Source: Scenedesmus sp. ARA3 (taxonomy: Eukaryota > Chlorophyta > Chlorophyceae > Sphaeropleales > Scenedesmaceae). From it: 64,000 nucleotides of DNA. The DNA lies in assembly GCA_004335835.1 (NCBI GenBank), contig RWJK01001940.1, positions 36,137 through 100,136 of the forward strand, in the 5' to 3' direction. Numbering within the stretch: the first letter of the stretch is position 1; the number at the start of each line of letters is the position of its first letter. Made by a program: the position numbers and the translations under genes. The notes beneath the pieces are model-generated. The model was not told where the DNA came from and searched no databases. It worked only from the letters and a program-made list of their open reading frames with translations. Of the stretch, positions 36,744-48,518 are shown in pieces.

Positions 36744-39617
36744 ATGTTGCACGTGAGGAACAGCCACTGTGTCTCAGCGGATTGCCGGCCAATGGACACG
36801 CCTGCCTGCTGGGCCGAACAGGAGTACTGCTGCCGATTGAAGTGGTCCGAACGCAGTCAGCTGTCATCGCACAAAAATGCTAGCAAGGATAGCTCAGCAC
36901 AAAAAGGCACAGCTGCTGCCATTGCATACAGTTGTATGTGTCACCACCCTCAACACCCACTTGAGCAGGAAGGCCTTTAGCGCCTCCTTGGCCGCCTTGC
37001 GCTCCGCCTTGCGCTCCGCCTCCTCTGACACCACACAGCACACCAGCAGAGCCGGAACAGCAGAGCCCAGCAATCTGCATTTGACCAGCTTCACAGATAA
37101 CCTCTCTACACTCACTTGAGCAGGAAGGCCTTCAGCGCCTCCTTGGCCGCCTTGCGCTCCGCCTCCTCCGCCTCAGCCTCGGCGCGCGCCTCGTACGCCA
37201 GCCGCGCCGCCAGCTCAGCCTCCTCAGCCGCGCGCTTCTCGTCAGCCAGCCGCTTGCGCTGCAGCCAGCAGCAGCAGCAGCCGCAGTGCGGCACCGATGA
37301 ACATTCGTTGAGTGCAGCAGCACATAAGGTGGTGCAGCACTGACGAATCCATCTAGTTGCCGCGAAGTCCCATTGCAGGCAGCAAAATAGCAACCAGGTC
37401 AACAGCCACCTAGAGTCACACTCCTGAGCCGCATCCCGCCCTGCTCACCATGTTTCTGTCTGCCAGCTGTGCTGCCCTGTCGCCCTTGAGCCTCAGTGCA
37501 GCCTCCCGCTCCGCTGCGCGCTTGGCGGCCTCAGCAGCCTCCCACTCACGCAGCTGAGCCTGCAGCAAGCATGAAGAACACCAGTGCCACCGTGGTACAG
37601 GATGGCTCCAGCACAAACCTCCCTCCTCACATCTGTATACACACTGCTGTTGAAGTAGCAGCTGTCAATGATTAGGCCAAGCATATGCGTGCTGCACACC
37701 AGCGCACATGCTGCTGATGCCGGGTGTCCACCCCCGCATATCACCGCCTCATGTGCTGCCTGCTGCCTGTGACTGCTGCCAGCTGCCTGCAGCACTGGAA
37801 GCATCTGCTGGTAGTTCCTGCAATGCCGCCCCACCTGCTCCTGTGCTGCATACTCAAGCTCCTCCTGCTTCTCGTGCTGCTCCTTGGCTGCGCGGTCAGC
37901 CACCTGGCCCGCCAGCACCTGGCGCAGCAGCACACAAGTACAATCGGGATGTGAGCAGAAGAGGCATTGGGAGCTTGCTACTGTCAAGCATGGTGTGGCG
38001 GCTTCAAAATGAAGAACAAGACACGGCAAGCATAGGTGCAGTCACGACAGAGCAGTGCAAGCTGACAGCTTGCTGCAAGGTGCGACATATGTGTGCTAGT
38101 TTTACTAACTACGCCAGCTGCTGTCGCCTGACATGTGCTGCTGCAGCTCCTGTGCACCTGCTGCTGACCTCCACAGCCTGGCTGTTACCGGCCCATGGCA
38201 TGCACAGCAACCTTGCTGCTACTGCTGCTGCTACAGCCCTTGCTCTGCATGCTGCAGCTCCGCCCGCACCTGCTTTAATGCTGCTGCCTTTGCCGCTGCC
38301 GCCTGCTTTGCTTTCTCGTCCAGTTCGCGGCCCTCCTTGATGTGCAGCGCGTAGATCTTGGCCCACTCATCGCCCTGCTGCTGCGCACGCTTCAGGCTGG
38401 CCAGCGTGTTGCGGCTGCAGGGGGCAGTGGACAGCAGTGACGTCGACAGCAGGTGGTCAGTGCGTGCACAGCATGCAATTGAGGGTGTGAAAGTGGTTTG
38501 CTCATTTATGCAGTGCGTGCCGTGCTGCCTAGCACTGCCGTCGCTTCACTTGAAGAAAGGAAGCTGGCGGCACTGGTTGTTGCCCTGCTGCTGCTCTGCC
38601 AAGAGCTGCTGCTGTTTGCCAGATTTTGGTCATTTTGTGCTGCACTCCTGGTGCTGCAGTACCTGATGCAGTTGAGATTGCTGCTGCTGCTTCAGTTGCT
38701 GCTGCTCACTTTGGCGTCTCGCCTGTTAGCCGTGCCCTGATCTTATCCTCAAGGTGCGACAGGTCCTCCTCCTGCAAGCAGCATTGCACAGCAGCATCAG
38801 CGCGCGGCAACATGCAAAGCAGATGCAGGCATGTACAGGCAGCGCAGATGGCTTGCATACATCTGCAGCTGAACTGGCACAGGGTATATTGTTGAGACGA
38901 GTGGATGCATGCACACGGTGAGGACGCATGAACTGCTGGTTCTGGGCGATACGCAAGGTGTGCTGCCATTGCTGGCTGGTGCTGCTGATGAAAGCAGTGT
39001 GACCTCCAATTAGCCGGCTGATGTCACCAGAACAGTGTGACGGTATAAATGCCTCATGCAGATGCTACTTGCGGGCATTCCAGAGCAAGGGAGCAGCTGC
39101 TGCTGTGCTGCTGTTCCATGTCGCACCACCCAGCAGTAGTTTGTACTCACCCGTACGCTGCCTGCTGTAAGCATGAACTCTGTCACCTCCTTGGCGATGA
39201 TTTCTTGTGAAGCCACGTCATTGCTGACCTCCTGTAACATGCAGGCACGTGCAAGGTCCTCAGGCTGCATGCGTTACTGCTGCTGAGCAGCACAAGGCAG
39301 CAAGTGGGTGCTGCACATGTGCAGGCCAAGTTACATAGGCATGCACATCGCTGTTGAGCTCACCCCAAAGCGTTCCCGCATCTTCTTTATTAACGCGTGT
39401 GTCAGAGCCTCTAAAGGGCTCTCTGCTGCCTTTGCCTGTGTGCACAAGCGAAATGCCTGTGAGCTGCTGCTCAAGTGCCAGGTAGATGTCACTACAGGGC
39501 CAGCCCGCTCACCCCTACCGTTTTTGATGCTGTGCTAGTTCGAACTCTAGAACGCGTAGGTGGTGTGCTGCCATTTACTGAAAGAGCACCAAGGCCCTTG
39601 CTTCCAGGCCTCGACAT
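34813..39617 (-). CDS. Coiled-coil protein, trichohyalin-plectin-homology-like (probable ciliary)
   Basis: About 15 small exons on the minus strand. Clear ones are 39617-39513, 39435-39364, 39233-39151, 38414-38271, 37918-37835, 37559-37449, 37258-37116, 36682-36562, 36347-36253, 35925-35775, 35424-35288 and 34981-34813. The region 38950-38710 holds one or two more (HTLRIAQNQQFMRPHR, EEDLSHLEDKIRARL). Joins between 39151 and 38414 and between 35288 and 34981 are not fully resolved. The product is roughly 600 residues, nearly all charged helix rich in Ala, Glu, Lys and Arg (for example LREWEAAEAAKRAAEREAAL), with RWIDPAIVERYTREAEA and a final PMSETEKLINKQLLEKV. This composition and the short non-helical end resemble TPH-domain microtubule-inner or ciliary proteins (CFAP45/CFAP53/CFAP210 type). 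The exact orthologue is not identified. Confidence 0.6.
35506..35552 (-). repeat. Duplicated acceptor plus exon start
   Basis: Minus-strand copy encoding AAIRALKEGVAEEAS, against AAIRALKEGVAAEAS at the start of the exon at 35424. A CAG acceptor precedes both. Confidence 0.85.
35644..35708. repeat. 7-bp minisatellite (GGCAGCA)n
   Basis: About eight or nine head-to-tail copies of a GGCAGCA unit in an intron of the coiled-coil gene. Because the unit is 7 bp, it cycles through all frames. Confidence 0.9.
36951..37025 (-). repeat. Duplicated exon end plus donor in intron
   Basis: Minus-strand copy encoding AERKAAKEALKAFLLK then GTGGGT, against the same peptide and GTGAGT at the end of the exon 37258-37116. 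Confidence 0.85.
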
Positions 39618-40285
39618 TGTTGCTTTCGCGCCAACTGTGCCAGCTAGTTATTTCAGGAACCTTAGACGACGACAGTACAGTAAAACACAGCACTTTCATT
39701 TAGGCAGATGCAACACAACCTGATATGCAGTTGTCATCACTTGCGTGTAGCGACTACAGCCACTACAACCCTCTCCGGCAGTTTGAAACGACATGCTCAC
39801 AGCCCGGCGTTGACATTGCGACATACCCAGATTCAGAACATACCAGCTGTTGGCACATGTATTGAAAAGAGGGCTTGCGAGAGGGCTGTCTGAGGACATC
39901 CTGTCTGCTGCACTGCTGCGCACTGCGCAGCATGCTGCATGCCATGTAAGACGCACATATACGCGCCTACTCACAACAGCACATGCTGGCGGCATAAAAC
40001 GCAGCACACGTGTACACCGGAAAGTTGTGACTGCAGATGCGCTTGCCTGTGCCTTGGATACCCCACGCCACGCATTGCAGGAGCGTCCCTGCCTTCCAAC
40101 ACAGCTGCACAGCACTGCTGCAGTGCCTGCTGCAGCTCCTGCTTGGCTCACTGAGCTCTGCCAGATCAAACCTCGTCAGTCGTTGTCAGCATTGCCTGCT
40201 TCATTGTCATCATAAGGCACAGGATTATGTGCTTGCTGAGTTAAAATCACCCAGGTCAACCATCTGCATCACCCTGAGAGGCACC
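39618..40285. other. Intergenic stretch
   Basis: Upstream of the coiled-coil gene and downstream of the membrane-protein gene, both on the minus strand. Open frames here lack splice context and protein-like composition. Confidence 0.4.
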
Positions 40286-42098
40286 TCAAGCTGGCTTGGC
40301 ACGCGGTTGACTGCTGCTGCTGTTGCTGCTGCTGTTCCTGCTGGGGCTGCTGCCGCGTGACCTCTGCTGCTGCTGCTGCCAGCGCCGCAGTGCCGCAGAC
40401 TCCATCACTGCTGCTGCCTCCTGCTCTGCAATGCGCTGCGCTGCTGCTGCAGCAAGGCTGCCCCTGACTGCTCTGCCCAGGTTCACTGCTGTTCCTGCAA
40501 GCCGCGCCAGCAGCAGCGCGCCACGAGCACGCCTTGCGTTTGTAGTTGCACCCAGCACTGCTGCCCGTGCCTTGCGCACTTCAGGCTCTAACTCAACTCG
40601 TGCTTTGAGAGCCGCCTCCACCACATCTGCAGTTGCAGCAGTTGCAGCAGGCACGCACAGAAGGCAAGGTCTCGGTGGCTAGCAACAGGAGTCCTGTCGC
40701 ACAGCAACACATGCCTGCATGTGCTGCACGCTCAGCGCCCTGCAAGCAATTGGCACGTTTGCTTGTGCATACAGAACCTGTGTGCAGGAATACGCATCGA
40801 TCCTCGGCATCAGCTGCTGGCCCATAACCTTGCGCCAAACATAACATGCTGGACCACCTGCTATGAAATGGATCACCACAAATCAACCCGGTGAGGAATG
40901 CACGCACCTCGCAGCTGCGTCTCCTTGCGTGCCAGCACAGGCACCACCCCCGCCCCCAGCAGCAGCGCGCCCTGCCGCACACCCGACTCAGCCGCACTCG
41001 CGAGCCGAGCTGAGGCCCTCAGCCCTGAGCTGAGGTCGCTGCCGAGTGCCCCCATCTCCGCCAGGCAGTCTGAGAGCTCCAAAGATGACAGCCGCATGCT
41101 TGCTGCTGTGTCTGGCAGCTCCGTTTCAAGGGTCTGCAGGAGAGATCCGGCAAGGCGCACGTGTGGATATTCAGCGTAGACAATGCACACAGGAGGATGC
41201 TTGCACACTGTACTGCTGTTGCACTACTAGGACGCCAACTGCGCGTTCACGTCATCCCTGCGCAGTGAACAGTGAACAGTGCTGCTGCTTTAGGTTGAAG
41301 CTGCATGCTGGCTTCTGTGTCAGGCAGCTCCGTATCTAGCGCCTGCAAGAAGAGGGTTGTTTGTGTGCTGGTGAGGCGCGTATGTGATGCTGCGGCAGAC
41401 ACTATATGTGTGGGCTGCACAACCGCTGTGTCTTGCTGGATCTGGAATGCACCGTTGCTGAGTCATGCAAAGAGCGTCCAAGTCTGACATAGGACAGATG
41501 GAAGTGCTGCTGCTGAGGGTTGGCAAGAGGCAGGCTGGCCTGGCATGGAGTGCGGCGCACCTGCAGCATACTCTCCATGCGGTTTGTTGTCTTGGTCATA
41601 GACCACAGCAGTGGGATAGCAGATAGCAGCATCGCTGCTGCAGCACAGCACAGGATGAACACTCCGCAGCTGAGGATGACTGCTGGCCATGACGATGTTG
41701 CTACTGCTGCTGCTGTTGTTGCTGCTGCTGTGGCAGCAGGCTGCACTGCTGTGGCTGCTGCAAACGGCACCACAGCCGCACAGAGGATGGCATAGCGTCG
41801 TGATCTGCGCTCCTGCTGTCTTGACTCGGTTGTGAGCCTGCAGATATGAAGGGGCACACACGTTGTTTGAACACTCCCAGCCCTGGACGTACATATTTGC
41901 TGCTCATTGGCACAAAGCGGAAAGTAAACTAAAAGCACAATATTTCCTGACGTGTAAGCTTTGGCCTTACCACAGAGAGGTGCTGCGAGACAAGGACGGG
42001 TGTGGTCTATGGCGTGGGCGTTTTGCTGCGGGCACGCGAGCTGATTGCCTGTGGGCGCCATCCAAGCCCGAAACTTGAGCTTTCAAAATTGGAGACAT
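40286..42098 (-). CDS. Probable plastid membrane protein of a green-lineage family
   Basis: Exons on the minus strand, 42098-41971, 41837-41561, 41133-40908 and 40626-40286, join with phases 2, 0 and 1 to 323 residues. Residues 1-43 are rich in Ser, Arg, Ala and Pro with almost no acidic residues, like a chloroplast transit peptide. A weak hydrophobic stretch at about 59-74 and a strong one at 95-121 (ILSCGVFILCCAAAAMLLSA) precede MTKTTNRMESMLQ and the polar block TELPDTAASMRLSSLELSDC, which resembles plant membrane proteins with an LPDT...RLSG.E.SDL motif (DUF948-like). The C-terminal half is helical and basic, ending in Ser/Gln-rich sequence. I recall this family only as uncharacterised. 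The exon model is strong because every phase closes. Confidence 0.65.
41305..41350 (-). repeat. Duplicated acceptor plus exon start in intron
   Basis: Minus-strand copy encoding ALDTELPDTEASM, against TLETELPDTAASM at the start of the exon at 41133. The copy does not continue into the rest of the exon. Confidence 0.85.
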
Positions 42099-43679
42099 GC
42101 TAAACGGAGCGTTCAAACGCAAAAACCAGCAAGATCAGCTGCTGGTGAAGCGTGATGACATGCAGACAGCTGCTCTGGGACAAACGCCTGTTGCTCTCAC
42201 AGGACAGCTGTTCACGCAGTCTGCTAGTGTTTATAAAGCTGTTGTTGTGATTTGCATGGCCCCAGGCAGCCCTGGGTGTGTCATGTCATGTGGCATGTCA
42301 CTAACAACCACAACACCGGACCCTTGTGCTTGTTGCTTATCATCATCTATGCACAGGCACTTCGTGCCTGTGCTTTGATGTTTATATTCATCCTTGCATC
42401 ATATAATTTATTGCATCCGAGTCGCACGCAGTCCTCTGCTATGGTTCAGGGTTTTCTACAGCTGTCAGTGCAGCAGCGCAGCAGCAGCAAATACATATGT
42501 CCCTGCGCAGAGTTTGTTGGTAGCTGCCATTACCTTGCATGCAGCTACTAACAATTCTGCTCTTCCACGCTGGCTGTTCTGCTCTCTCCGATACTACCCT
42601 TCAGGTGCGTCTTGTCGGGACTTCAGGCGCTTTGCTGTTTCAAGTCGATAGGCATCCTCTACTTCTGGTGGTGGCCTTGCATTGCACTTTGCAAACGTCT
42701 TTGCTTGACACCAAATGTAACAGGCATTCTTATGCTTACACCTCAACCCCATCCGCCTGCCTCAAGGCAGAGCCTCGCTACAGCTTGCAGCAGCACTTGT
42801 GATGATCAGGCTGCAGCCAATTGTCTGTTGTTAGCTATACGTGCTGCCTCGTTGCAAAAGGCTCATGCCGTTACCGTAATGGCATTACTCCCTGTACTTC
42901 CACAGCCTGAGGGTTGTCTGGTCGCCGGCCCAGGCGTATGCGTGGCGCCACGCTGCAAGGCCGGCTGCCAGTGTGATGTAAGCCTGCTTGCATAAGCAAA
43001 ACTGTTTCATGGTGCTGCAGCACCTGCTTGATATGTTATTGGTGCTACCAATTACCAATTACCAATTACCGAAGTAGGGCCTCAGGCCCACCCACTAAGG
43101 CGCCAGACAAGTTACAATATTGCCTTCACTGGTAGGAGCGGCGCGCCGGCTGGCGGTCACTGTGCACCAGCCTGCTGCCACCAGCGGCACGAGACATGGC
43201 CAGTGGCCACTTCAAGTGCACACAAACGTAAGTAACGTACGCGGCTACATAGCCCAGAGCATGCGATCAGTGGCCACGCGCCCCGAATCAATTGTGAGAA
43301 GCAGTGGCAAGTCTCTGGAGGAAATGGCCAGCAGACCTCTCCTGCTGCGACCCTTGCACACAGCTGCCACCGTGACAGTGTACAGCACCCAACCAGCACC
43401 CAACCACTGGTCCTGGCAGGACCTAAAACCAGCACCAAACCAGCCGCCGGGTGGTATCCAATCAACACCTAGCCAGGACTCCTGGCCTCCTGGCCCGCAC
43501 CAGCCAGGGGCTCAGAGGGACCTTTGCCCGCTTGTCGCTTGCTTGGTTCAGCAGACTGCCAAACACGATATAATACAATATGCATGGCCTCCCTGCTGCC
43601 TGCTTATCTATGGTGCACGTCAGTGCGCACCATCTGCTGAAGCAGGCGCACGTGCCACAGCTCACATACAGTACTACTA
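42099..43679. other. Intergenic stretch
   Basis: No credible exon. A short tandem of CCAATTA units lies at about 43047-43071. A 186-codon open frame at 43120-43680 (+) was judged unreliable. Confidence 0.4.
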
Positions 43680-44726
43680 GCAAACATTTAGGCCAGAGCT
43701 GCTATGGCGCAGACCTCCGATACAGTGCGCTCTCCCATTCATCTCCTCCCTGCAGTGTAGTAATGTTTGAAGTCACAGCAGAGGAGCACTGCACAGGTGT
43801 GTTTGCGCCAGTAAGGGTGTAGTGCGTGCACATGCCAACACAAAACAGACGTGCCGAACTCAACGTGGCAGCGATGCCACTCTGTGCCAAGGATGGGGTT
43901 TGAAAAATAAAAGGCTTCATGCAAAAGCCCACACATGTTCTCAGACATGCGTACATACAGTACCTACAAGCCCAAACTCAACTTCTGTTGGCTGCAGCAC
44001 CCAGCAGCATACCATGCAAAGCGTTTTTGCAGATCTGCAGTGCCGTGCGCTGCATTTGCAGCAAGAGCAGCCATTGCAGACGGCAAGTCCATCACGTCCA
44101 TGCTCGGGTTGTGTTCAAAGTGATGCAAGCACGAAATGTGGGTTTTGCTATCCTCTGTCAGATTGGAACCATCGCGTTCGAACAGATCACTTCATAGTAT
44201 CATGCTGCAGGGTGTGATGCAACGCAGCCATCTCCCAGGGCAGAAGTCAGCATGCTATATAGACGATACATCGCGTGTGTAGACCTCACATACCGCAGCT
44301 GCGCCCACAATCTGACGATGGCAACATGTTGGGTTCAACAATGCGCACAAGTTTCAAATATTAGAGAGGACTGGTCCATGCAATTATTGCTAGGATGCAA
44401 CACGCATCATCAGTATATATCGTCCATACTTAACAGCGATGCCAGATCAGTGGATCAGATATGCGTGATTGGACTGTGCATCTCACTGTGGATACGGAAC
44501 AGCACACGTTCCTCACATTGTGCGTCGCAAATCAAGGCCTGAACGTGCCACGCAACACAATCACACATGGCCAGCCATGCATCTGGAGGTAGGGCAGGTC
44601 CCTACACGCTGCTTGGCACGGACATACGCCATATCCGGGATCCAGATATTGAAGGCATCTTCCTCGCTGTTGCCAGCCCGCCCAAGGCCTGATGTGCCAT
44701 GTGCGCACACTGTGTTCATGCCGCCA
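43680..44726 (-). CDS. Possible 3' exons of the Cys-rich secreted protein gene
   Basis: Two minus-strand stretches look protein-like and have splice sites. 44726-44567 encodes GLGRAGNSEEDAFNIWIPDM and YVRAKQRVGTC. 44147-44013 encodes FEHNPSMDVMDLPSAMAALA and TADLQKRFAW with a GTATGC donor. A short end exon from about 43754 would finish either EWESALYRRSAP or a Cys-ending alternative. The phase of the first does not match the exon ending at 45318, so at least one exon is missing or these belong to another gene. Confidence 0.3.
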
Positions 44727-44944
44727 CTGCAGAGACAGCACAGACGCCAGCAGGCACAAAAGATAAGGTGTCAAGGGCTTTTTTGGGAAACAGGGAGACG
44801 CATGGCTGCAGTACTACTGCACTAGTAGTGCCACTGCTGCCGCTGCTGCTAGTGGTAGCGGAGCCAGCAACACATCAGCACGGCACCAAGCACAGCATGT
44901 CACTTATTAGTGACTCATTCAATGTAACTCGCAAAACAGCGCGG

Positions 44945-45245
44945 ACTCACCACACTGGCCGCCGGCCTATTTGCCCCTCCCTGCCTGGCTGCACGCAGCG
45001 CACTGGAACTCAGCAAACCCTCACAGCAACCACCCACATCAAGCCAACACAACAAAGCAGCTTCACGCCAACCCTGCTTTCCACAATGCACAACTGCTGC
45101 ACGTGGGTCCTAGCACCAAGGCTGATGACTAACAACACGATGAAGGCATTTAGATAAGGCCACACATACTGCTGCCAGCAGCCGATGCACCACTCACCGC
45201 ACTGGCCGCCGGCCTGCTTGGCCCTCCCCGCCAGGCTGCAGGCAA
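44945..45245 (-). repeat. Two copies of an exon end plus donor
   Basis: Minus-strand copies of the end of the exon 45475-45318 lie at about 45194-45245 and 44945-45020, each ending GGCGGCCAGTG then GTGAGT or similar. The far copy is diverged and no longer in frame. Confidence 0.85.
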
Positions 45246-45317
45246 CACATCAATACGAGACCAAATGAGGCCTGTCAATCACATCTCACTGATCCACACT
45301 GTCAACAACAAACTCAC

Positions 45318-47125
45318 CGCACTGGCCGCCGACCTGCCTGGCCCTCCCCGCCTGGCTGCAGGCCACGCACTGGAACTCTGCAAACCTCGGGGCAGGCACC
45401 CTCATACGGACCCTGGTGCTGCGTGGCACCACCTCAGGCTTCCATTCGGGCCTGAAGTCGTCCCAGTCAAAGTCCCTGCAGAGCACACAGTTACAGAAGC
45501 ATTCATAGGCCTATGATTCCTGCAGAGCACACGTTGTGATGACGACGCAGTCCCATCAATCCCTGCTTCAGTCTATTTGCCTCCGGCTTCCACTCGGGCC
45601 TGAAGTCGTCCCAATCAAAGTGCCTGCAGTGCACAAGCAAGGCGCGTTACTTTGTTAGAAGCAGGTGTAATTCAAGTGAGGGCCTCTGGCTTCCACTCAG
45701 GCCTGAAGTCGTCCCAGTCAAAGTCCCTGCAGCAGACAAACACTGTTTGTCAGGCAGCCAAACTGAGACACAGATGATAGTTTGCAAACTGTACGCCGTA
45801 TCATCTCGTGTGTGAGTGTGGGCAGGCTGCACAAGTCCATACAAGTGTTACTATGTCCTCTCGACGGCTGCCACCATTAGTTTAGCTGCAAAAAGACCAC
45901 AAACCTGCCAGCACTGAGCTCTGCCGCGCATGAAATGGAGGAGCATAAGGCCCATTGAGTCACCTGCAGGATGTGGCGCTGCCCAGCCGCAGCGTCCATG
46001 CACGCGTGTTGGCATCAAAGCGAGCCAGCAGGCCAGCGCCGCAGGACAGCGGCAGCGTGTTGGCTGGGCAGGGCGCGCAAGCGATGCGGCCGTTGACGCG
46101 GCGCCGGCCAAAGCCCTTCGCTGCATCGCAGACTGCGGCAAATGCAAAAAAAACGGCACATCAGCGCAGGCAGGCAGGCAGGCAGGCAAGGCGGTCAGTG
46201 ACCCACACAGGAAGGGCGGCAGGCAGACAAGCTCAAAGCCCTGTGCGTCATTGCAGACTGCGGGGACTGCAGCAAAGGACGGCACAACAGCATGGGCAGG
46301 CAGGCAGGCAGGCAAGGCAGTCAGTGACCTATACACAGGGGAAAGCAGACATGCACAGACAGGCCTGCAAGCAGGCAGGCTCGAAGCCTTGCGCGGCATT
46401 GCAGGCTACAGGGAAGGGCGGTGCAGCAGCACAGGCAACAGCGCAGGCAGGCAGGCGAGTGGTCAAGAGGCCCACACAAGGAGGGCGGCAGGCAGGCAGG
46501 CTCGAAGCCCTGTGCGGCTTTGCAAACCTCAACAAACAGTGGAACAGCAGTGCCGCGCAGAGCAGACGGCCAGGCATGAAGGCAGCTAACACAGTAAGAG
46601 GGAGGCAACCTGCCAGGCCCTAAGCCTTGCGCGGCGTCGCAAACCCAAACAAGATGCAAGGGCCACAACAGCAGGCAGTATTGGCTGCGCATCATCATCA
46701 TGTTATTGGCTGCGCATGCGGTTTGGCCACAGTCGAGGCTGTTAGTGCAGCATGGCAGGATATTTCCACTCATAGTTTAGAGTTTAGATACTGAAAGCAC
46801 TGCCAAATTTTCACTCATCGGAAGGGTCATTGGGCAACCATTTAATCCACATGCACTACTCACCGCATTCTCCGTATATCACACCACCATCATCAGTGTC
46901 ATTGACCAGGGTGTAACCCGCCAGGCACTGCCGGCAGGAGTAGTAGTACCTGTCATAATCGTCGTTGTTGACACCACCACGATTAGCGCGAGGCAGCCTG
47001 TCGCAGCTGCCAGGGGCACAGCCGCGGCAGTCGTCATCGTCGTATGCTGCTGCAGGGGTTGCGATGCTGCTGACAGTAATGGCAGCCAGGGCCAGCAGCA
47101 CAGCCCAACGAGTTGCTGATGCCAT
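45318..47125 (-). CDS. Secreted cysteine-rich protein (3' end unresolved)
   Basis: Exons 47125-46864, 46132-45964 and 45475-45318 on the minus strand join in frame. Residues 1-27 are a clear signal peptide (WAVLLALAAITVSS, cleavage after PAAA). The mature part begins with an acidic patch and has paired cysteines (CRGCAPGSC, CRQC, CAPCPANTLPLSC, CVAC), typical of small extracellular or wall-matrix modules. Exon 3 encodes DFDWDDFRPEWKPEVV, then a Cys pair, and ends GGQC with a donor. I do not recognise the family. Later exons may lie between 44.7 and 43.7 kb. Both introns around these exons are filled with partial exon copies. Confidence 0.6.
45575..45732 (-). repeat. Two copies of acceptor plus exon start
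   Basis: Minus-strand copies at 45577-45631 (HFDWDDFRPEWKPE) and 45687-45731 (DFDWDDFRPEWKPE) of the exon start at 45475, each with CTGCAG acceptor. They lie upstream of the authentic exon. Confidence 0.9.
46160..46660 (-). repeat. Four copies of acceptor plus exon start with CAGG spacers
   Basis: Copies of the exon start at 46132 (VCDAAKGFG) occur at about 46242, 46396, 46511 and 46630, reading VCNDAQGFE, ACNAAQGFE, VCKAAQGFE and VCDAAQGLG. Each is linked to GGCAGGCAGGCAGG-type spacers, giving units of about 115-150 bp inside intron 1. Confidence 0.85.
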
Positions 47126-48060
47126 GTCAAGGTTTTGTTGCTTTTTGGCGTGTAGCGGGGTGGAGTGACGACGACGTTGTCCTGTACAGGGGCAGCAGCA
47201 GCAACAGCAGCTTCTGTCAGGCTGGCTAGATGAGAGGTTTCACACACGTGCAGACACGCGGCAGCGTGCTTGCAGCTAAATGCAGCGCATGAAGCGTTAG
47301 AATGTCTCAAAAATCATTGTCAATGTCACGAACCACTGCTGCCGCCGTTGACTCGTGAAAAATGTGCGCTCACCCAAGCCGGTGAGGTGATGACCTCAAG
47401 CGATTCAGCGTGATGCTGCAAACTAAGAGTGAGGAAGAATGAGTTGTAGCGTTTTGGTCGTTTAAGCTGGATGGCCAGGGGATCGTGCACGCTATAAGGC
47501 GGGAGAGACGCGTAGTATGTGTTTAGGGTTGTAGACTTGAGGCGCTGGCTACTTGCTGCTTCCTGCCAGTTCTCATGTGGGTGTCGCTTACCGCTTATGT
47601 CAAACCAAGTTAAACGATAATTCATACGCTTTCACCGACACGAATGCTTGCAGAATGCAAGAAATCGCAACTGCAGGTACACAGCTGGAGGTCATCCTGT
47701 GCTGGTCACACTGGCAGAGCTGTGCGTCACCCCTGGTAGTAGTACTTGTGGACTTCAACTTGACCATGAGAACAGCATTGCATGAAGCCGGATGAAAGGC
47801 GAACCACAGGATAAAGGGTCTAGCTCAATTACAAAAGAAATTTCTGCACCCGCACGCGTTTTGTTATCAAACACTTGTTGCAGCAAACCACGTGCAGCGT
47901 CTGTCATCAAGGATAATCTGCCACTGTTCCTTGAGTTGAAACACGTGGCAGCAAAACAAGACTCCCACTGAGGGTGCGCTACTACAACGATGCTTCACCA
48001 GGGTTTTGACATGCAGCCCTGCAGCTGCAGCACACTGCAGTGCAGCCCTGCAGCTGCCGC
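47126..48060. other. Intergenic stretch
   Basis: Lies between the SAND gene's 3' end and the Cys-rich gene's 5' end, both on the minus strand. No exon or repeat seen. Confidence 0.4.
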
Positions 48061-48468
48061 CTACTCAGCATGCCCCTCCAGCACTGCCCGCCCCACCTCC
48101 TGCAGCAGCACAGCAGCAGCCACAAACGACCAGGGGTCTAAACCTACCCTGCCCGACACCCCACCTGCTGCTACTGCTGCCGCTGCTGCTGCTGCTGCTG
48201 CTGATGTGCCTGCCGCGGCACCTGCTCCTAGCTCACGCGCCGCATCTGCTGCTGCTGCTCCCAATCCAGCAGTGCTGCCGCTCCGCCTCACTCTGGTGCG
48301 CTTGCTGCTACGGCCAATTGCTGGCTCAGCCTGTACCTCAGCACCACTGCCTGCCCCAGCTGCTGCACCTGCATCACCAGCAGCAGCAGCAGCAGCAGCA
48401 GCAGGCACAGCAGCAGCAGCTGCCGCCTGCATGTCAGCCGCCCCCTCTGCACCATCCTGCTGACCATC

Positions 48469-48518
<50 letters not shown>

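Noticed and set aside
38498..38740. Plus-strand frame resembling a Leu-rich membrane protein
   Set aside because: It is antisense to introns of the coiled-coil gene and its Leu runs come from CTG triplets.
43120..43680. Plus-strand open frame of 186 codons starting like a transit peptide
   Set aside because: It has no splice context, no family motif, a repeated Pro/Gln-rich middle and a very hydrophobic Cys-rich end; likely chance.
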